From Caproicibacter sp046707225 (GTDB lineage Bacteria > Bacillota > Clostridia > Oscillospirales > Acutalibacteraceae), in the NCBI RefSeq assembly GCF_046707225.1, contig NZ_JBJKOP010000020.1, positions 1 through 64,000 on the forward strand: a stretch of 64,000 nt of DNA, given 5' to 3'. The position numbers were made by a program, and so were the translations under genes. Every line of letters begins with the position of its first letter. Position 1 is the first letter of the stretch. The notes under the pieces were generated by a model, which saw only the letters and a program-made list of their open reading frames with translations, was not told the origin of the DNA and ran no database searches. Of the stretch, positions 1-8,585 are shown one piece after another.

Positions 1-49
1 GTTATGCTCTAAGAGCTTTTCATTTTGTGTCACAACTAAATTCTAAAGC

Positions 50-100
50 AAAAAGCCGGAGCAGCCAATACCTTTTGGTATGGTTGTTCCGGCTTTTTTT
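50..100. terminator. Bidirectional hairpin terminator
   Basis: Long arms starting AAAAAGCCGGAGCAGCC pair across a TTTT loop with a complementary arm ending in a run of T. It lies just past the stop codon of the minus-strand DUF1540 gene. The A-run on the left gives a U-run on the other strand, so it can end transcription from both sides. Confidence 0.85.
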
Positions 101-137
101 CGGCGCTGTTTTGCAACAGCCCCTTCCGGATTCGTGA

Positions 138-611
138 TTAAAATGTCGGATGATTCGTTGAGCCGAACCCTTTGCTTTCTTCACTCGATTCGTGCAATGC
201 GGCGGAATATGCGCCGTAGCCCTTCCCCGGCGAATTCTGACCGCCGGTACCGACGGAATTTCGGCTTCCGCCGTCGCCGCCGCTTCGGTTTTCAAAGGTT
301 GCGCATTCCGTTTTGACCTGACCGTTGTTGACATTGGTCGTCCGGATGTCGATGCGATCGGCGGAGCAGGCCCGGTTCTCATTATAAACGCATTTTGTCA
401 CTTCGCAGTGAATGTCCAGCGACGGGTTCGGCGATTGATGATCGACCGCGTTTTTCGGAATTCCTCTGTTTTCTTCGGTGTCAATAAAATTTGCACAGTA
501 GGTTTGGGTACTCGCGCTTGCGCGCGGGCCGCCCACCATAATATCGGGGCGGCAGCAGGATTTGCTTTTGTTATTTCCACAGTTTGTAACATCACAATGT
601 AAATTCGTCAT
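138..611 (-). CDS. Tandem DUF1540 cysteine-rich protein
   Basis: This 157-residue protein carries two copies of a short cysteine module. The first (about residues 3-42) has the pattern LHCDVTNC followed by a CC pair and a last Cys in TYCANF; the second (about 65-110) has IHCEVTKCVYN, then a single Cys and TECATF. This matches the DUF1540 family of Clostridia, which is presumed to bind metal but has no known function. The C-terminal 45 residues are Gly/Ser-rich and look disordered. The start at 611 was preferred over an in-frame start at 626 because GAGGTG precedes it at normal spacing. It stands alone before a strong terminator. Confidence 0.85.
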   Translation of the reverse strand: MTNLHCDVTNCGNNKSKSCCRPDIMVGGPRASASTQTYCANFIDTEENRGIPKNAVDHQSPNPSLDIHCEVTKCVYNENRACSADRIDIRTTNVNNGQVKTECATFENRSGGDGGSRNSVGTGGQNSPGKGYGAYSAALHESSEESKGFGSTNHPTF

Positions 612-663
612 ATTACGGCACCTCAATCTTAATTTTTATCTATTGTGTGCCGGAAGAAGCGGT

Positions 664-1299
664 TTATTCCTGCTCAGTCTGATTTTCATGCAATTCGACA
701 GCCCGCGCAATCAGTTGTTCCGTTCCTGAAATTCCGATGAAAGAAGTATCGACGCAAAGATGGTAATTTTCGGCGTCCCCCCATTTCTCGTCCGTGTAAA
801 AATGGTAGTAGCCGGAGCGCTGCTTATCCTGCTTTGCGACCCAGCCCGCCGCGCTTTCAGGCTGCACACCGTACTCCGTTACGGCGCGCTCTTTCCGGAA
901 CGTAAGGTCGGCGCGCAGGAATACGCTGAATACGTTTTCCTTTCCCCGCAGAATATCGTCGGCGCAGCGGCCCACAATGACGCACGGCCCCGCCTCGGCC
1001 GCCTCCCGAATCAGCTTCGCCTGAAGCTGAAACAGGCGGTCGTTGATCGGCAGACGCCCGGATGCAATGGCGTTTTCCGCAAAGGGATAATTGTTTCCCA
1101 TGATCATTGCATACAGAAGGTTGCTTCCGGCTTTTTCATCCGCCTGTTCCAGAATTTCACGGCTCCATCCGCTTCGCTTCGCGGCCGTCGCGATCAGCTC
1201 CCTGTCATAAAAAGGAATCGAAAAACGCTGCGCCAGCTTTTGCCCGATCTCCCGGCCTCCGCTGCCGTACTGTCTTGCGATGGTAATCACGGTCTTCAT
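664..1299 (-). CDS. Cytidylate kinase-like family protein
   Basis: This 211-residue protein begins with a kinase P-loop region, IARQYGSGGREIGQKLA (residues 7-23), and continues with FYDRELI, as in the cytidylate-kinase-like family that is widespread in Clostridia. Members share the nucleoside monophosphate kinase fold; their substrates are mostly unproven, so CMP phosphorylation is only a family-level guess. The ATG at 1299 follows GGAGGG. Upstream on the minus strand a TATAAT preceded by TG (plus-strand 1338-1346) looks like an extended -10 promoter. It is probably a single-gene unit. Confidence 0.85.
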   Translation of the reverse strand: MKTVITIARQYGSGGREIGQKLAQRFSIPFYDRELIATAAKRSGWSREILEQADEKAGSNLLYAMIMGNNYPFAENAIASGRLPINDRLFQLQAKLIREAAEAGPCVIVGRCADDILRGKENVFSVFLRADLTFRKERAVTEYGVQPESAAGWVAKQDKQRSGYYHFYTDEKWGDAENYHLCVDTSFIGISGTEQLIARAVELHENQTEQE

Positions 1300-1597
1300 G
1301 CTGATTTCCCTCCAGTTCCGCTTCGTTTGGATTTACTTTTATTATAACATGAAACGGGAGAAATGAGGCATTTTTTTCCACGGATGTCCCCGCTTGACTT
1401 GCCCGCGAAATCGGATTATTATTTTTTGTGCCCTTTGAAACTCCCCGGCCATGCCGGGGGGCTCAGAAGAGCGTGGGCGTTGAGCAGAAAATGCGCATCG
1501 AACCTACCCCAAACCCCTCCCGTTTTAATTTCGAAGCGAAAGCAGGCGGCCTCCATGAAACGGGGGCGGGGGTGAGTGAAAAGGAGTCTGACCTTTT
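1300..1597. other. Intergenic region, divergent promoters
   Basis: This stretch separates the divergent kinase-like and MmcQ genes. I see the minus-strand extended -10 element near 1340 and a short GC-rich palindrome CCCCGGCCATGCCGGGG near 1443-1459. The open frames across it show no recognisable protein and no good ribosome binding site. Confidence 0.5.
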
Positions 1598-1993
1598 ATG
1601 AGGGATAAGAACGGGACGGGAAAAAGCCGTGTTTTGACCCGAAGGGAACTTGCCGACTGCTGCCTCCGCTTTCCCGGCGCTTATGAAGATTACCCGTTTG
1701 ATGACGATCCGCTTTCTCCGGACGCCTGGACCGTCATGCGGCACAGGGAAAACCGGAAGAGCTTTGCGCTGATCTTTGAGCGCGGCGGGTTCCTCAACAT
1801 TAACCTGAAATGCGATCCCGCCGAGGCCGATTTTCTGCGCGGAGTTTACCGGAGCGTGACCCCGGCGTATCACATGAACAAGGAACACTGGATCGGCGTC
1901 CGGCTGGACGGCGGCGTTCCGGAGGCGGAGCTGTTCGCCTGGGTGGAACGGAGCTTCCGGCTCACGCTTGCGCAAAAGAAAAGAAAGTCTTGA
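1598..1993 (+). CDS. MmcQ/YjbR family protein
   Basis: This 131-residue protein has the features of the MmcQ/YjbR family: an early LRFPGAYEDYPF segment, WTVMRHRENRKSFALI in the middle, and NKEHWIGVRLDG before the final helix. The family has a CyaY-like, DNA-binding-like fold and no firmly assigned role. The ATG follows AAAGGAG at a rather long spacing of about 12 bases. The TTGACA of the next operon's promoter overlaps its stop codon, so the two units are packed tightly but transcribed separately. Confidence 0.85.
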   Translation: MRDKNGTGKSRVLTRRELADCCLRFPGAYEDYPFDDDPLSPDAWTVMRHRENRKSFALIFERGGFLNINLKCDPAEADFLRGVYRSVTPAYHMNKEHWIGVRLDGGVPEAELFAWVERSFRLTLAQKKRKS

Positions 1994-2018
1994 CAAAAAA
2001 TCCGGCCCGGCATATACT
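1990..2018 (+). promoter_or_regulatory. Sigma-A promoter of the trp operon
   Basis: TTGACA at 1990-1995 and TATACT at 2013-2018 are separated by 17 bases. The -35 box overlaps the stop codon of the preceding gene. Transcription would start near 2025, just before the T-box leader. Confidence 0.85.
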
Positions 2019-2024
2019 GAATAT

Positions 2025-2305
2025 CAACATAAAAAACCGGCGAGTAAGAGTAGTACTTCGGGGTTACATTTTCTTAAGAGAGCCGCAGGCGGTGAGATTG
2101 CGGTGGGGATGTTCCGGATGAATGGACTTATGAGGGCGGGACGAAAGGCTTTTTTGCCGAGTAGTGTCCGACGGGATCTTCACCCGTTACCAAGGAAGCG
2201 TGCATGGTGGTGCATGGAGTAAGCGGGCGATTTTCGCCAACGTGGGTGGTACCGCAGGAGTTTAGGCTCTTGTCCCTGTAATTACAGGGGCAAGGGCTTT
2301 TTTTG
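2025..2305 (+). promoter_or_regulatory. T-box leader, tryptophan (UGG specifier)
   Basis: The core T-box GTGGGTGGTACCGC lies at 2242-2255, with the distal stem I element AAGAGAGCC at about 2075-2083. The specifier is read as UGG at 2123-2125 in the context GGATGAATGGAC, which aligns with the specifier context of the leucine T-box further downstream. A terminator hairpin (CCCTG..CAGGG with CTTTTTTT) occupies about 2267-2305. Uncharged tRNA-Trp should stabilise the antiterminator and switch on trpB2 and trpXYZ. T-box identity is clear; codon assignment is inferred from position and from the operon content. Confidence 0.93.
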
Positions 2306-2346
2306 TACTCTTTTTTAACTTTTGGCAGAATGAAAGGAGAATTATC

Positions 2347-3735
2347 ATGAGCAAAATTCCATACCGTTTGTATTTAACCGAAGATCAGATTCCGCGGCAG
2401 TGGTATAATCTGCGGGCGGATATGAAGGAGCTCCCCGACCCGATGATCAACCCGGTGACCATGAAACCGGCGGTGGAAGAAGACCTGTATCCCGTGTTCT
2501 GCCGGGAATTGGCGCATCAGGAAATGGACGCCGAAACGCGCTGTGTGGATATTCCGGACGAAGTGCTGAATATTTACAAGATTTACCGCCCGTCGCCGCT
2601 GGTGCGCGCTTATAATCTGGAAAAAGCGCTTGGAACACCGGCAAAGATTTATTACAAATTTGAGGGGAACAATACCTCCGGCAGCCACAAGCTGAATTCC
2701 GCCGTCGCACAGGCGTATTATGCGAAGCACGAAGGAATGACTTCCCTGATGACGGAAACGGGCGCGGGACAGTGGGGCACTGCGCTTGCGGAAGCCTGCT
2801 CTTATTTTGGAATTCCGCTGACCGTGTTTATGGTTAAGGTTTCCTATCAACAGAAGCCGTACCGCAAAGATGTGATGCGGACGTTCGGCGCGGACGTAAT
2901 TCCAAGCCCCAGTGATTTGACGAATGCGGGGCGTGCTATTCTTGCCAAAGACCCGAACACCACAGGAAGCCTTGGCTGCGCGATTTCGGAGGCTGTTGAA
3001 CGCGCCGTCACCACAGAGGGATGCCGCTATGTTCTGGGTTCGGTTTTGAATCAGGTTCTGCTGCACCAGTCCGTGATCGGGTTGGAGTGCGAAACAGCCA
3101 TGAAGCTGATCGGGGAATACCCGGATGTCGTGATCGGCTGTGCGGGCGGCGGTTCAAATTTAGGCGGGCTGATTGCGCCGTTCATGCGCGATAAACTGAC
3201 CGGAAAGGCGAATCCGCACTTCATCGCGGTGGAGCCGGCTTCGTGCCCATCCCTGACGCGCGGAAAATACGCTTATGATTTCTGTGACACCGGGAAGGTC
3301 ACGCCGATGGCGAAAATGTATACCCTCGGCAGCGGCTTTATTCCGTCCGCGAATCATGCCGGCGGTCTTCGTTACCATGGAATGTCTCCGATTCTGTCGA
3401 AGCTGTACCATGACGGATATCTGGATGAGGCACGTTCGGTGGAGCAGAGCAAGGTTTTTGAAGCCGCCGTCTATTTTGCAAAGCATGAAACCATCCTGCC
3501 CGCGCCGGAATCCGCGCACGCGATTCGAGTGGCGATGGATGAAGCCGTTCGCTGCAGGGAAAGCGGCGAGGCAAAAACGATTCTGTTTGGCCTGACCGGA
3601 ACCGGATATTTTGATATGGCCGCCTATTCGTCCTACTTGGACGGCAGCATGACGGATACGATCCCGACCGATGAAGCGCTGCAGCGCGGATTTGACAGCC
3701 TGCCGAAAATACCCGGAGTTCAGGAAGAACCTTAA
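2347..3735 (+). CDS. trpB: Tryptophan synthase beta chain-like, TrpB2 type
   Basis: This 462-residue PLP enzyme belongs to the TrpB2 branch, which is longer than the standard TrpB of about 400 residues. It makes L-tryptophan from indole (or a related acceptor) and L-serine. Visible features are the PLP lysine in SGSHKLNSA (K115), ETGAGQWG with the catalytic Glu (137-144), and the phosphate-binding loop GCAGGGSN (264-271). No trpA or other trp biosynthesis gene is adjacent, so it may salvage indole. It is the first gene behind a Trp T-box and precedes a Trp-type ABC importer. The ATG follows AAAGGAG. Confidence 0.95.
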   Translation: MSKIPYRLYLTEDQIPRQWYNLRADMKELPDPMINPVTMKPAVEEDLYPVFCRELAHQEMDAETRCVDIPDEVLNIYKIYRPSPLVRAYNLEKALGTPAKIYYKFEGNNTSGSHKLNSAVAQAYYAKHEGMTSLMTETGAGQWGTALAEACSYFGIPLTVFMVKVSYQQKPYRKDVMRTFGADVIPSPSDLTNAGRAILAKDPNTTGSLGCAISEAVERAVTTEGCRYVLGSVLNQVLLHQSVIGLECETAMKLIGEYPDVVIGCAGGGSNLGGLIAPFMRDKLTGKANPHFIAVEPASCPSLTRGKYAYDFCDTGKVTPMAKMYTLGSGFIPSANHAGGLRYHGMSPILSKLYHDGYLDEARSVEQSKVFEAAVYFAKHETILPAPESAHAIRVAMDEAVRCRESGEAKTILFGLTGTGYFDMAAYSSYLDGSMTDTIPTDEALQRGFDSLPKIPGVQEEP

Positions 3736-3841
3736 AAGCTCAACAAAAATAGCCTGAAAGAAGGTGGTGCCGATGCCGGACGGCTGGCGGTGGAATTCGT
3801 GTTCCTTTGGTAAGAATATCTTTTTCAGGAGGGAATCTCAT

Positions 3842-4885
3842 ATGAAAAACTTTGGTAAAAAAATCGGCGCGGCGGCTCTCGCCGTTCTTGTCTCCGGCGC
3901 GCTCGGCGCCTGCTCGGCCTCCGGCTCCGCTTCTTCCGCGGCGCCGGCTTCTTCCGCCGGATCGTCCGGTTCTTCGGCAAAAACGTCGAAATCGATCGGC
4001 ATCATCGAATACGCCGTGAATCCGTCGCTTGACAACTGCCATACGGGCTTTGTGAAGGGGTTGGAGGAGTCCGGCTACAAGGAGGGCGAAAATCTGACCG
4101 TCGATTTTCAAAACGCCCAGGCGGATCCCAACAATGCCAAAACGATCGCACAGACCATGGTGGCGAAAAAGTATGACATGGTGATGGGCATCGCGACCCC
4201 GGCGGCGATGGCTTTGTACGGCGCGGCGAAGTCGGCGGATATTCCGACCATTTTTACTTCCGTCAATGACCCGGTTGCGTCCGGAATCGTAAAGTCGCTA
4301 AAAAAGCCCGGCGTCAACTGCACCGGATCCTCCGACGTTCTGCCGCTGGAGGATCAGATCAAAATGATCCGCGCGTTTCTGCCGAACGCGAAGAAAATCG
4401 GCGTGCTGCACACGACCAGCGAGCCGAATTCCACGGCATGCCTGAAAAAGTTCCAGAGCATTGCGCCGAAATACGGTTTTGAAGTGGTTGAAATCGGGGT
4501 CACAGGTTCCTCCGATGTGGAACCGGCAGTCAAAACGCTGATTTCCAAAGGGGTTGACTGCATCAATAACTTTACGGACAACAATGTTGTCAACCATTTG
4601 CCCGGTTTGCTTCAGGCCGCAAACGAAGCAAAAATCCCGATTTTCGGTTCTGAAGTGGAACAGGTGAAGGACGGCTGCCTTGGTTCCGTCAGCATTGATT
4701 TCGTTGCCCTTGGGGAAGAAACCGGCAAGATGGCCGCGAAGGTATTGGACGGCACGGCGAACCCGGCGACGACTCCGGTTTACACGGTGGATTTCGGCAA
4801 ACCGGTATATAACGATAAAGTGATGAAGCAGCTGGGAATTTCTCTTCCCAAGGACTATTCCGGCGCGGAAAACGTCGCGCAGTAA
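3842..4885 (+). CDS. trpX: Tryptophan ABC transporter substrate-binding lipoprotein
   Basis: This 347-residue protein has a lipoprotein signal with lipobox LGAC (Cys24), a Ser/Ala-rich linker, and then a two-lobed binding domain of the ABC_sub_bind type (IGIIEYAVNPSLDN near the start, FGSEVEQVKDGCLGSVSIDF late). The ATG at 3842 follows AGGAGGGA; the longer open frame from 3764 has no convincing ribosome site. Together with the next two genes it forms a TrpXYZ-type importer. The tryptophan assignment rests on the T-box and on trpB2 next door, not on binding residues I can read. Confidence 0.88.
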   Translation: MKNFGKKIGAAALAVLVSGALGACSASGSASSAAPASSAGSSGSSAKTSKSIGIIEYAVNPSLDNCHTGFVKGLEESGYKEGENLTVDFQNAQADPNNAKTIAQTMVAKKYDMVMGIATPAAMALYGAAKSADIPTIFTSVNDPVASGIVKSLKKPGVNCTGSSDVLPLEDQIKMIRAFLPNAKKIGVLHTTSEPNSTACLKKFQSIAPKYGFEVVEIGVTGSSDVEPAVKTLISKGVDCINNFTDNNVVNHLPGLLQAANEAKIPIFGSEVEQVKDGCLGSVSIDFVALGEETGKMAAKVLDGTANPATTPVYTVDFGKPVYNDKVMKQLGISLPKDYSGAENVAQ

Positions 4886-4902
4886 AAACAATCGGGGGGC
4901 TG

Positions 4903-5823
4903 ATGGCATTGGATGTGTTTTTGGGACTACTGACCGGCGTGTTGCAGGAGGGCTTTGTCTACGGCATCATGGCGCTTGGAATTTATGTGACGTATCAGGT
5001 GCTGAATTTTCCGGATCTTTCGGTGGAGGGAACGTTTCCGCTTGGGTCCTGTGTTGCCGGTGTGATGATCGCTTCCGGACTGAATCCGTGGCTTGCCTGC
5101 GTGGCGGCGTTTGCATGCGGGGCGGCGGCGGGCGGCGTGACGGGTCTTCTGCATGTGAAACTGCACATCACCGACCTGCTTTCCGGAATTCTGGTCATGA
5201 CGGCTTTGTGGAGCGTCAATCTTGCTGTTACTTCCGGCAGCGCGGTCACGCCGTTTTACAACCGGCCAACCATTTACACTTCCGGCCCGGCGGCGCTGAT
5301 TTCGGATTCCCATAACAGCCTGCGGGCGCTTGTGGTCGCGTTTGTTTCCTGCCTGCTCGTTAAGCTGTTGCTCGATGAATATTTAAAAACAAAATCCGGC
5401 CTTTTGCTGCGTGCCGCAGGGAACAATCCGCGGTATGTCGTTTCGCTTGGAAAGGACCCGGGCAATATGAAAATTCTGGGTCTGATGCTCGGCAACGGCC
5501 TAGCCGCGCTTTCCGGGTGCATCCTCTGCCAGCGGGAGGAATCCGCCGATATCTACAGCGGGACCGGCATGATCGTTCTGGGACTTGCGGCAGTCATTGT
5601 GGGGGTCAATATTTTTTCCGGCATCCGGTTTCTGCGTTCCACAACGGCAGTCATCCTGGGCGCGGTTCTGTACCGCGGCGTTCTGGTGGCCGCGCTGCAG
5701 ATGGGTCTGCCGACCAACTACATGAAGCTGTTAATGGCGGTGCTGCTGACCGTCGTTCTGGTGGCCTACAAAACGGTGCCGGCGGGAAGGAGGAAGAAAC
5801 ATGTCAGTCGAACGGAAGTCTGA
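4903..5823 (+). CDS. trpY: ABC transporter permease, TrpY type
   Basis: This 306-residue membrane protein has about eight hydrophobic segments and resembles branched-chain amino-acid-type permeases used with ABC_sub_bind proteins. The early GIYVTYQVLNFPDLSVEGTF segment is typical of this COG4120-like family. It starts 17 bases after trpX and overlaps trpZ by 23 bases, which suggests coupled translation. It would form the transmembrane channel of the tryptophan importer. Confidence 0.88.
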   Translation: MALDVFLGLLTGVLQEGFVYGIMALGIYVTYQVLNFPDLSVEGTFPLGSCVAGVMIASGLNPWLACVAAFACGAAAGGVTGLLHVKLHITDLLSGILVMTALWSVNLAVTSGSAVTPFYNRPTIYTSGPAALISDSHNSLRALVVAFVSCLLVKLLLDEYLKTKSGLLLRAAGNNPRYVVSLGKDPGNMKILGLMLGNGLAALSGCILCQREESADIYSGTGMIVLGLAAVIVGVNIFSGIRFLRSTTAVILGAVLYRGVLVAALQMGLPTNYMKLLMAVLLTVVLVAYKTVPAGRRKKHVSRTEV

Positions 5824-6607
5824 ACCGCTGCTGGAATTCCGGCAGATCGATAAAACCTTTCACAGCGGGACGGTTAGCGAACTGAGGCTGTTCGATCATT
5901 TTGACCTTTCGGTCCCTCAAGGCCGTTTCGTCTGTATCATCGGAAGCAACGGGTCCGGAAAAACGACCCTTTTGAACCTCCTTTGCGGCGGGGAAACGCC
6001 GGACGCGGGCAACATTTTTCTCGGCGGCAGAGAGATTACCCGCGAGCCGGAGCATGTGCGTTCCCGGCGAATCGGCCGCGTGTTTCAGGACCCGTCGATC
6101 GGTACCTGCCCGCAGCTGACGATTCTGGAAAATCTCTCCCTTACCGACCGGAAGGGAAAACGCTATGGGCTTTCCCGCGGGGTCAGCCGGAAGAAAATCG
6201 ACGAGTACCGTTCCAGACTGGAACTGCTGAAGCTGGGGCTGGAGGATCAGCTCGACCTGCCGGTCGCGAACCTTTCGGGCGGCCAGCGGCAGGCGCTGTC
6301 CCTTCTGATCTGCACGATGACGCCGATCGACCTGCTGATTCTCGACGAGCACACGGCAGCGCTCGATCCTTCTTCCAGTGAAAATGTGATGGAACTGACG
6401 CGGCGTTTTGTCAGGGAGAAGCGGCTGACGGCCCTGATGGTGACGCATAATCTCCGTTTTGCCCTGGCTTACGGCGACCGTCTTGTGATGATGCACCGCG
6501 GGAAAGCGGTTCTGGACGTCTGCGACGGGGAAAAGAATGCCCTGAAAATCCACGATCTGACCGAACGATTCAACGAGATCAGCATTGAGGACGGGAATGA
6601 CGTCTGA
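5801..6607 (+). CDS. trpZ: ABC transporter ATP-binding protein, TrpZ type
   Basis: This 268-residue ATPase shows Walker A GSNGSGKTT (48-56), signature LSGGQRQ (158-164) and Walker B LLILDEH (178-184). Family members normally have Asp-Glu followed by a short H-loop; the later VTHN supplies the switch histidine. It is the last gene of the Trp T-box operon and would power TrpXY. No clear terminator follows before the next promoter at 6662. Confidence 0.9.
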   Translation: MSVERKSEPLLEFRQIDKTFHSGTVSELRLFDHFDLSVPQGRFVCIIGSNGSGKTTLLNLLCGGETPDAGNIFLGGREITREPEHVRSRRIGRVFQDPSIGTCPQLTILENLSLTDRKGKRYGLSRGVSRKKIDEYRSRLELLKLGLEDQLDLPVANLSGGQRQALSLLICTMTPIDLLILDEHTAALDPSSSENVMELTRRFVREKRLTALMVTHNLRFALAYGDRLVMMHRGKAVLDVCDGEKNALKIHDLTERFNEISIEDGNDV

Positions 6608-6661
6608 TTGCGTCTTCCTGTGAAAATGTATTGAAAAATAAAATCATTCATTAAATTCCCC

Positions 6662-6690
6662 TTGACAGCCGGCAGTTTCTACGCTACAAT
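6662..6690 (+). promoter_or_regulatory. Sigma-A promoter of the leu operon
   Basis: TTGACA at 6662-6667 and TACAAT at 6685-6690 are spaced by 17 bases. Transcription would start near 6697 and run into the leucine T-box leader. Confidence 0.85.
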
Positions 6691-6696
6691 ACCAAT

Positions 6697-6976
6697 TAAT
6701 TGAATCACGGAATGCGTTGATAGGGATCAAAGCATCTGCAACCGAGTTTCAGAGAGCCGTTGTTTGCTGCGAAACGGTGCCGGGCAGATGTATAACTCAC
6801 CTTAGAGCAGTCCGCCGAACGGTTTTCATACCCAGTAGAGCGGAACGGTTTCTCCCCGTTACAGGAGAACTGCATTGATGGATGCAGGCCGAGTGGGCAT
6901 TGGAAACAATGCCAACAAAGAGTGGTACCGCGACAGGATTTCACCGTCGTCTCTTTTTGAGACGGCGGTGTTTTTT
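6697..6976 (+). promoter_or_regulatory. T-box leader, leucine (CUC specifier)
   Basis: The T-box core AGAGTGGTACCGCG lies at 6919-6932 and the stem I element CAGAGAGCCG at about 6750-6759. The specifier is read as CUC at 6796-6798 (context GTATAACTCACC), a leucine codon. The terminator is a stem ACCGTCGTCTC / GAGACGGCGGT at 6943-6969 followed by TTTTTT. Uncharged tRNA-Leu should allow read-through into leuACDB. The element is unmistakable and the codon choice agrees with the operon. Confidence 0.95.
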
Positions 6977-7033
6977 GTTTTCCCCGATTCTGCAAATCGT
7001 GATGAAATCATTTTGACGGATGGAGGCAATCGT

Positions 7034-8572
7034 ATGACAGAATCCATGAGAAGAATCAAGATTTTTGACACAACCCTGCGCGACGGCGAGCAAAGCCCCG
7101 GGTGCAGCATGAATCTGGGGGAGAAGCTGGAAATGGCGGCACAGCTGGAAGAATTGGGAGTCGATGTGATCGAGGCCGGTTTCGCGGTCTCATCCCCGGA
7201 GGATTTTGAATCCGTCCGGCAGATTGCCGATGTTTTGCAGAAAACAACGGTGGCGAGTCTGGCACGCGCGACAAAATCGGATATCGACACCGCGTTTGAC
7301 GCGGTCCAGAAAGCAAAAAAACCGCGCATCCACGTGTTTCTCGCAAGCTCCGATATTCATCTGCAGCACAAGCTGCACATGACGCGGGAGGAAATGCTGC
7401 GCCAGACCGGCGAAATGGTCCGCTACGCGAAAACTCTGGTGGAGGACATTGAATTCTCCGCGGAGGATGCGAGCCGCACGGACTGGGAATTCCTTGCGAG
7501 GGTTTACGAAACGGCGATTGCGAACGGCGCAACTGTTATCAATGTACCGGATACGGTGGGATATGTGACGCCGCAGGAAATGTACGATCTGATCGCGTAT
7601 TTGAAAGAGAATGTAAAGGGGATTGAAAAGGCGGAAATTTCCGTCCACTGCCACGACGACCTCGGCATGGCGGTCGCGAATTCACTTGCCGCCGTGCGGG
7701 CGGGGGCAACTCAGGTGGAATGTACGGTGAACGGCATCGGCGAACGTGCCGGGAACGCCTCTCTGGAGGAAATCGTAATGGCGCTGAGAACCCGGCAATC
7801 CTATTATCAGGCGGCGGCCGGCGTGGATACGACAAAGATTTATAAAACCTGTAAAAAGCTTTCCGCCATCACCGGTGTGCCGATCGGGCCAACCAAGGCG
7901 ATTGTGGGCGCGAACGCGTTTGCGCACGAGGCGGGAATCCATCAACACGGCGTGCTGAACGATCGTCTGACGTATGAAATCATGACGCCGGAAAGCGTTG
8001 GAATTTCCCATAATACGATGGTTCTCGGCAAGCACTCCGGGCGTCACGCGTTTGAAGAAAAACTGAAGTCGCTCGGCTATGCGCTTTCTTCGGAGGCCCT
8101 GTCGGAGGCTTTTTCGGCTTTCAAAAAGCTGGCCGATCTGAAGAAAAACGTAACGGACCTCGATTTGGAGGCGCTGCTCTCCGGCGCGGCGAAGATGAAA
8201 ATCGAGGAAATTTACGCACTGGAATCCTATGTGGTCAACACAAGCTCCGTGAACTCCGCTTCCGCTATGGTAAAATTGGGGGTCGTGGAATCGGGGCAAA
8301 AGAAAATCGTGGAAGGGACCGGAATCGGGGCCGGTCCGGTCAACGCGGCCCTTTCCGCAATCGACGCGGTGACGGGGAAGGATTACACATTGGAGAATTT
8401 TTCAATTCAGGCGGTGACGGAAGGTGACGACGCGCTCGGCGAGGTTGTCGTCCGGCTGAAAAATTCGGCGGGGACGATTGTCAGCGGCAGAGGACTCAAT
8501 GTTGATATCATCGGCGCCAGCCTCGCGGCGTATGTCAACGCGTTAAACCGTATGGAATCACGGATGGATTAA
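7034..8572 (+). CDS. leuA: 2-isopropylmalate synthase
   Basis: LeuA condenses acetyl-CoA with 2-oxoisovalerate, the first committed step to leucine. The 512-residue protein opens with FDTTLRDGEQSPG (11-23), has the metal-binding SVHCHDDLGMA and NGIGERAGN motifs of the TIM barrel, and a C-terminal leucine-sensing regulatory domain. The start at 7034 follows GGAGG and gives the usual family length; the open frame runs back into the T-box leader but those residues are not protein. It is likely under both T-box control and allosteric feedback by leucine. Confidence 0.97.
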   Translation: MTESMRRIKIFDTTLRDGEQSPGCSMNLGEKLEMAAQLEELGVDVIEAGFAVSSPEDFESVRQIADVLQKTTVASLARATKSDIDTAFDAVQKAKKPRIHVFLASSDIHLQHKLHMTREEMLRQTGEMVRYAKTLVEDIEFSAEDASRTDWEFLARVYETAIANGATVINVPDTVGYVTPQEMYDLIAYLKENVKGIEKAEISVHCHDDLGMAVANSLAAVRAGATQVECTVNGIGERAGNASLEEIVMALRTRQSYYQAAAGVDTTKIYKTCKKLSAITGVPIGPTKAIVGANAFAHEAGIHQHGVLNDRLTYEIMTPESVGISHNTMVLGKHSGRHAFEEKLKSLGYALSSEALSEAFSAFKKLADLKKNVTDLDLEALLSGAAKMKIEEIYALESYVVNTSSVNSASAMVKLGVVESGQKKIVEGTGIGAGPVNAALSAIDAVTGKDYTLENFSIQAVTEGDDALGEVVVRLKNSAGTIVSGRGLNVDIIGASLAAYVNALNRMESRMD

Positions 8573-8585
8573 GGAGGAACACAGC

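Noticed and set aside
1363..1575. Plus-strand 70-residue frame upstream of the MmcQ gene
   Set aside because: No ribosome site, no recognisable domain, and it lies over a promoter-containing gap.
7034..8572. A longer leuA protein starting at 6875
   Set aside because: The extra codons fall inside the T-box and its terminator, and the family start MTESMRRIKIFDTTLRDG lies at 7034 behind GGAGG.
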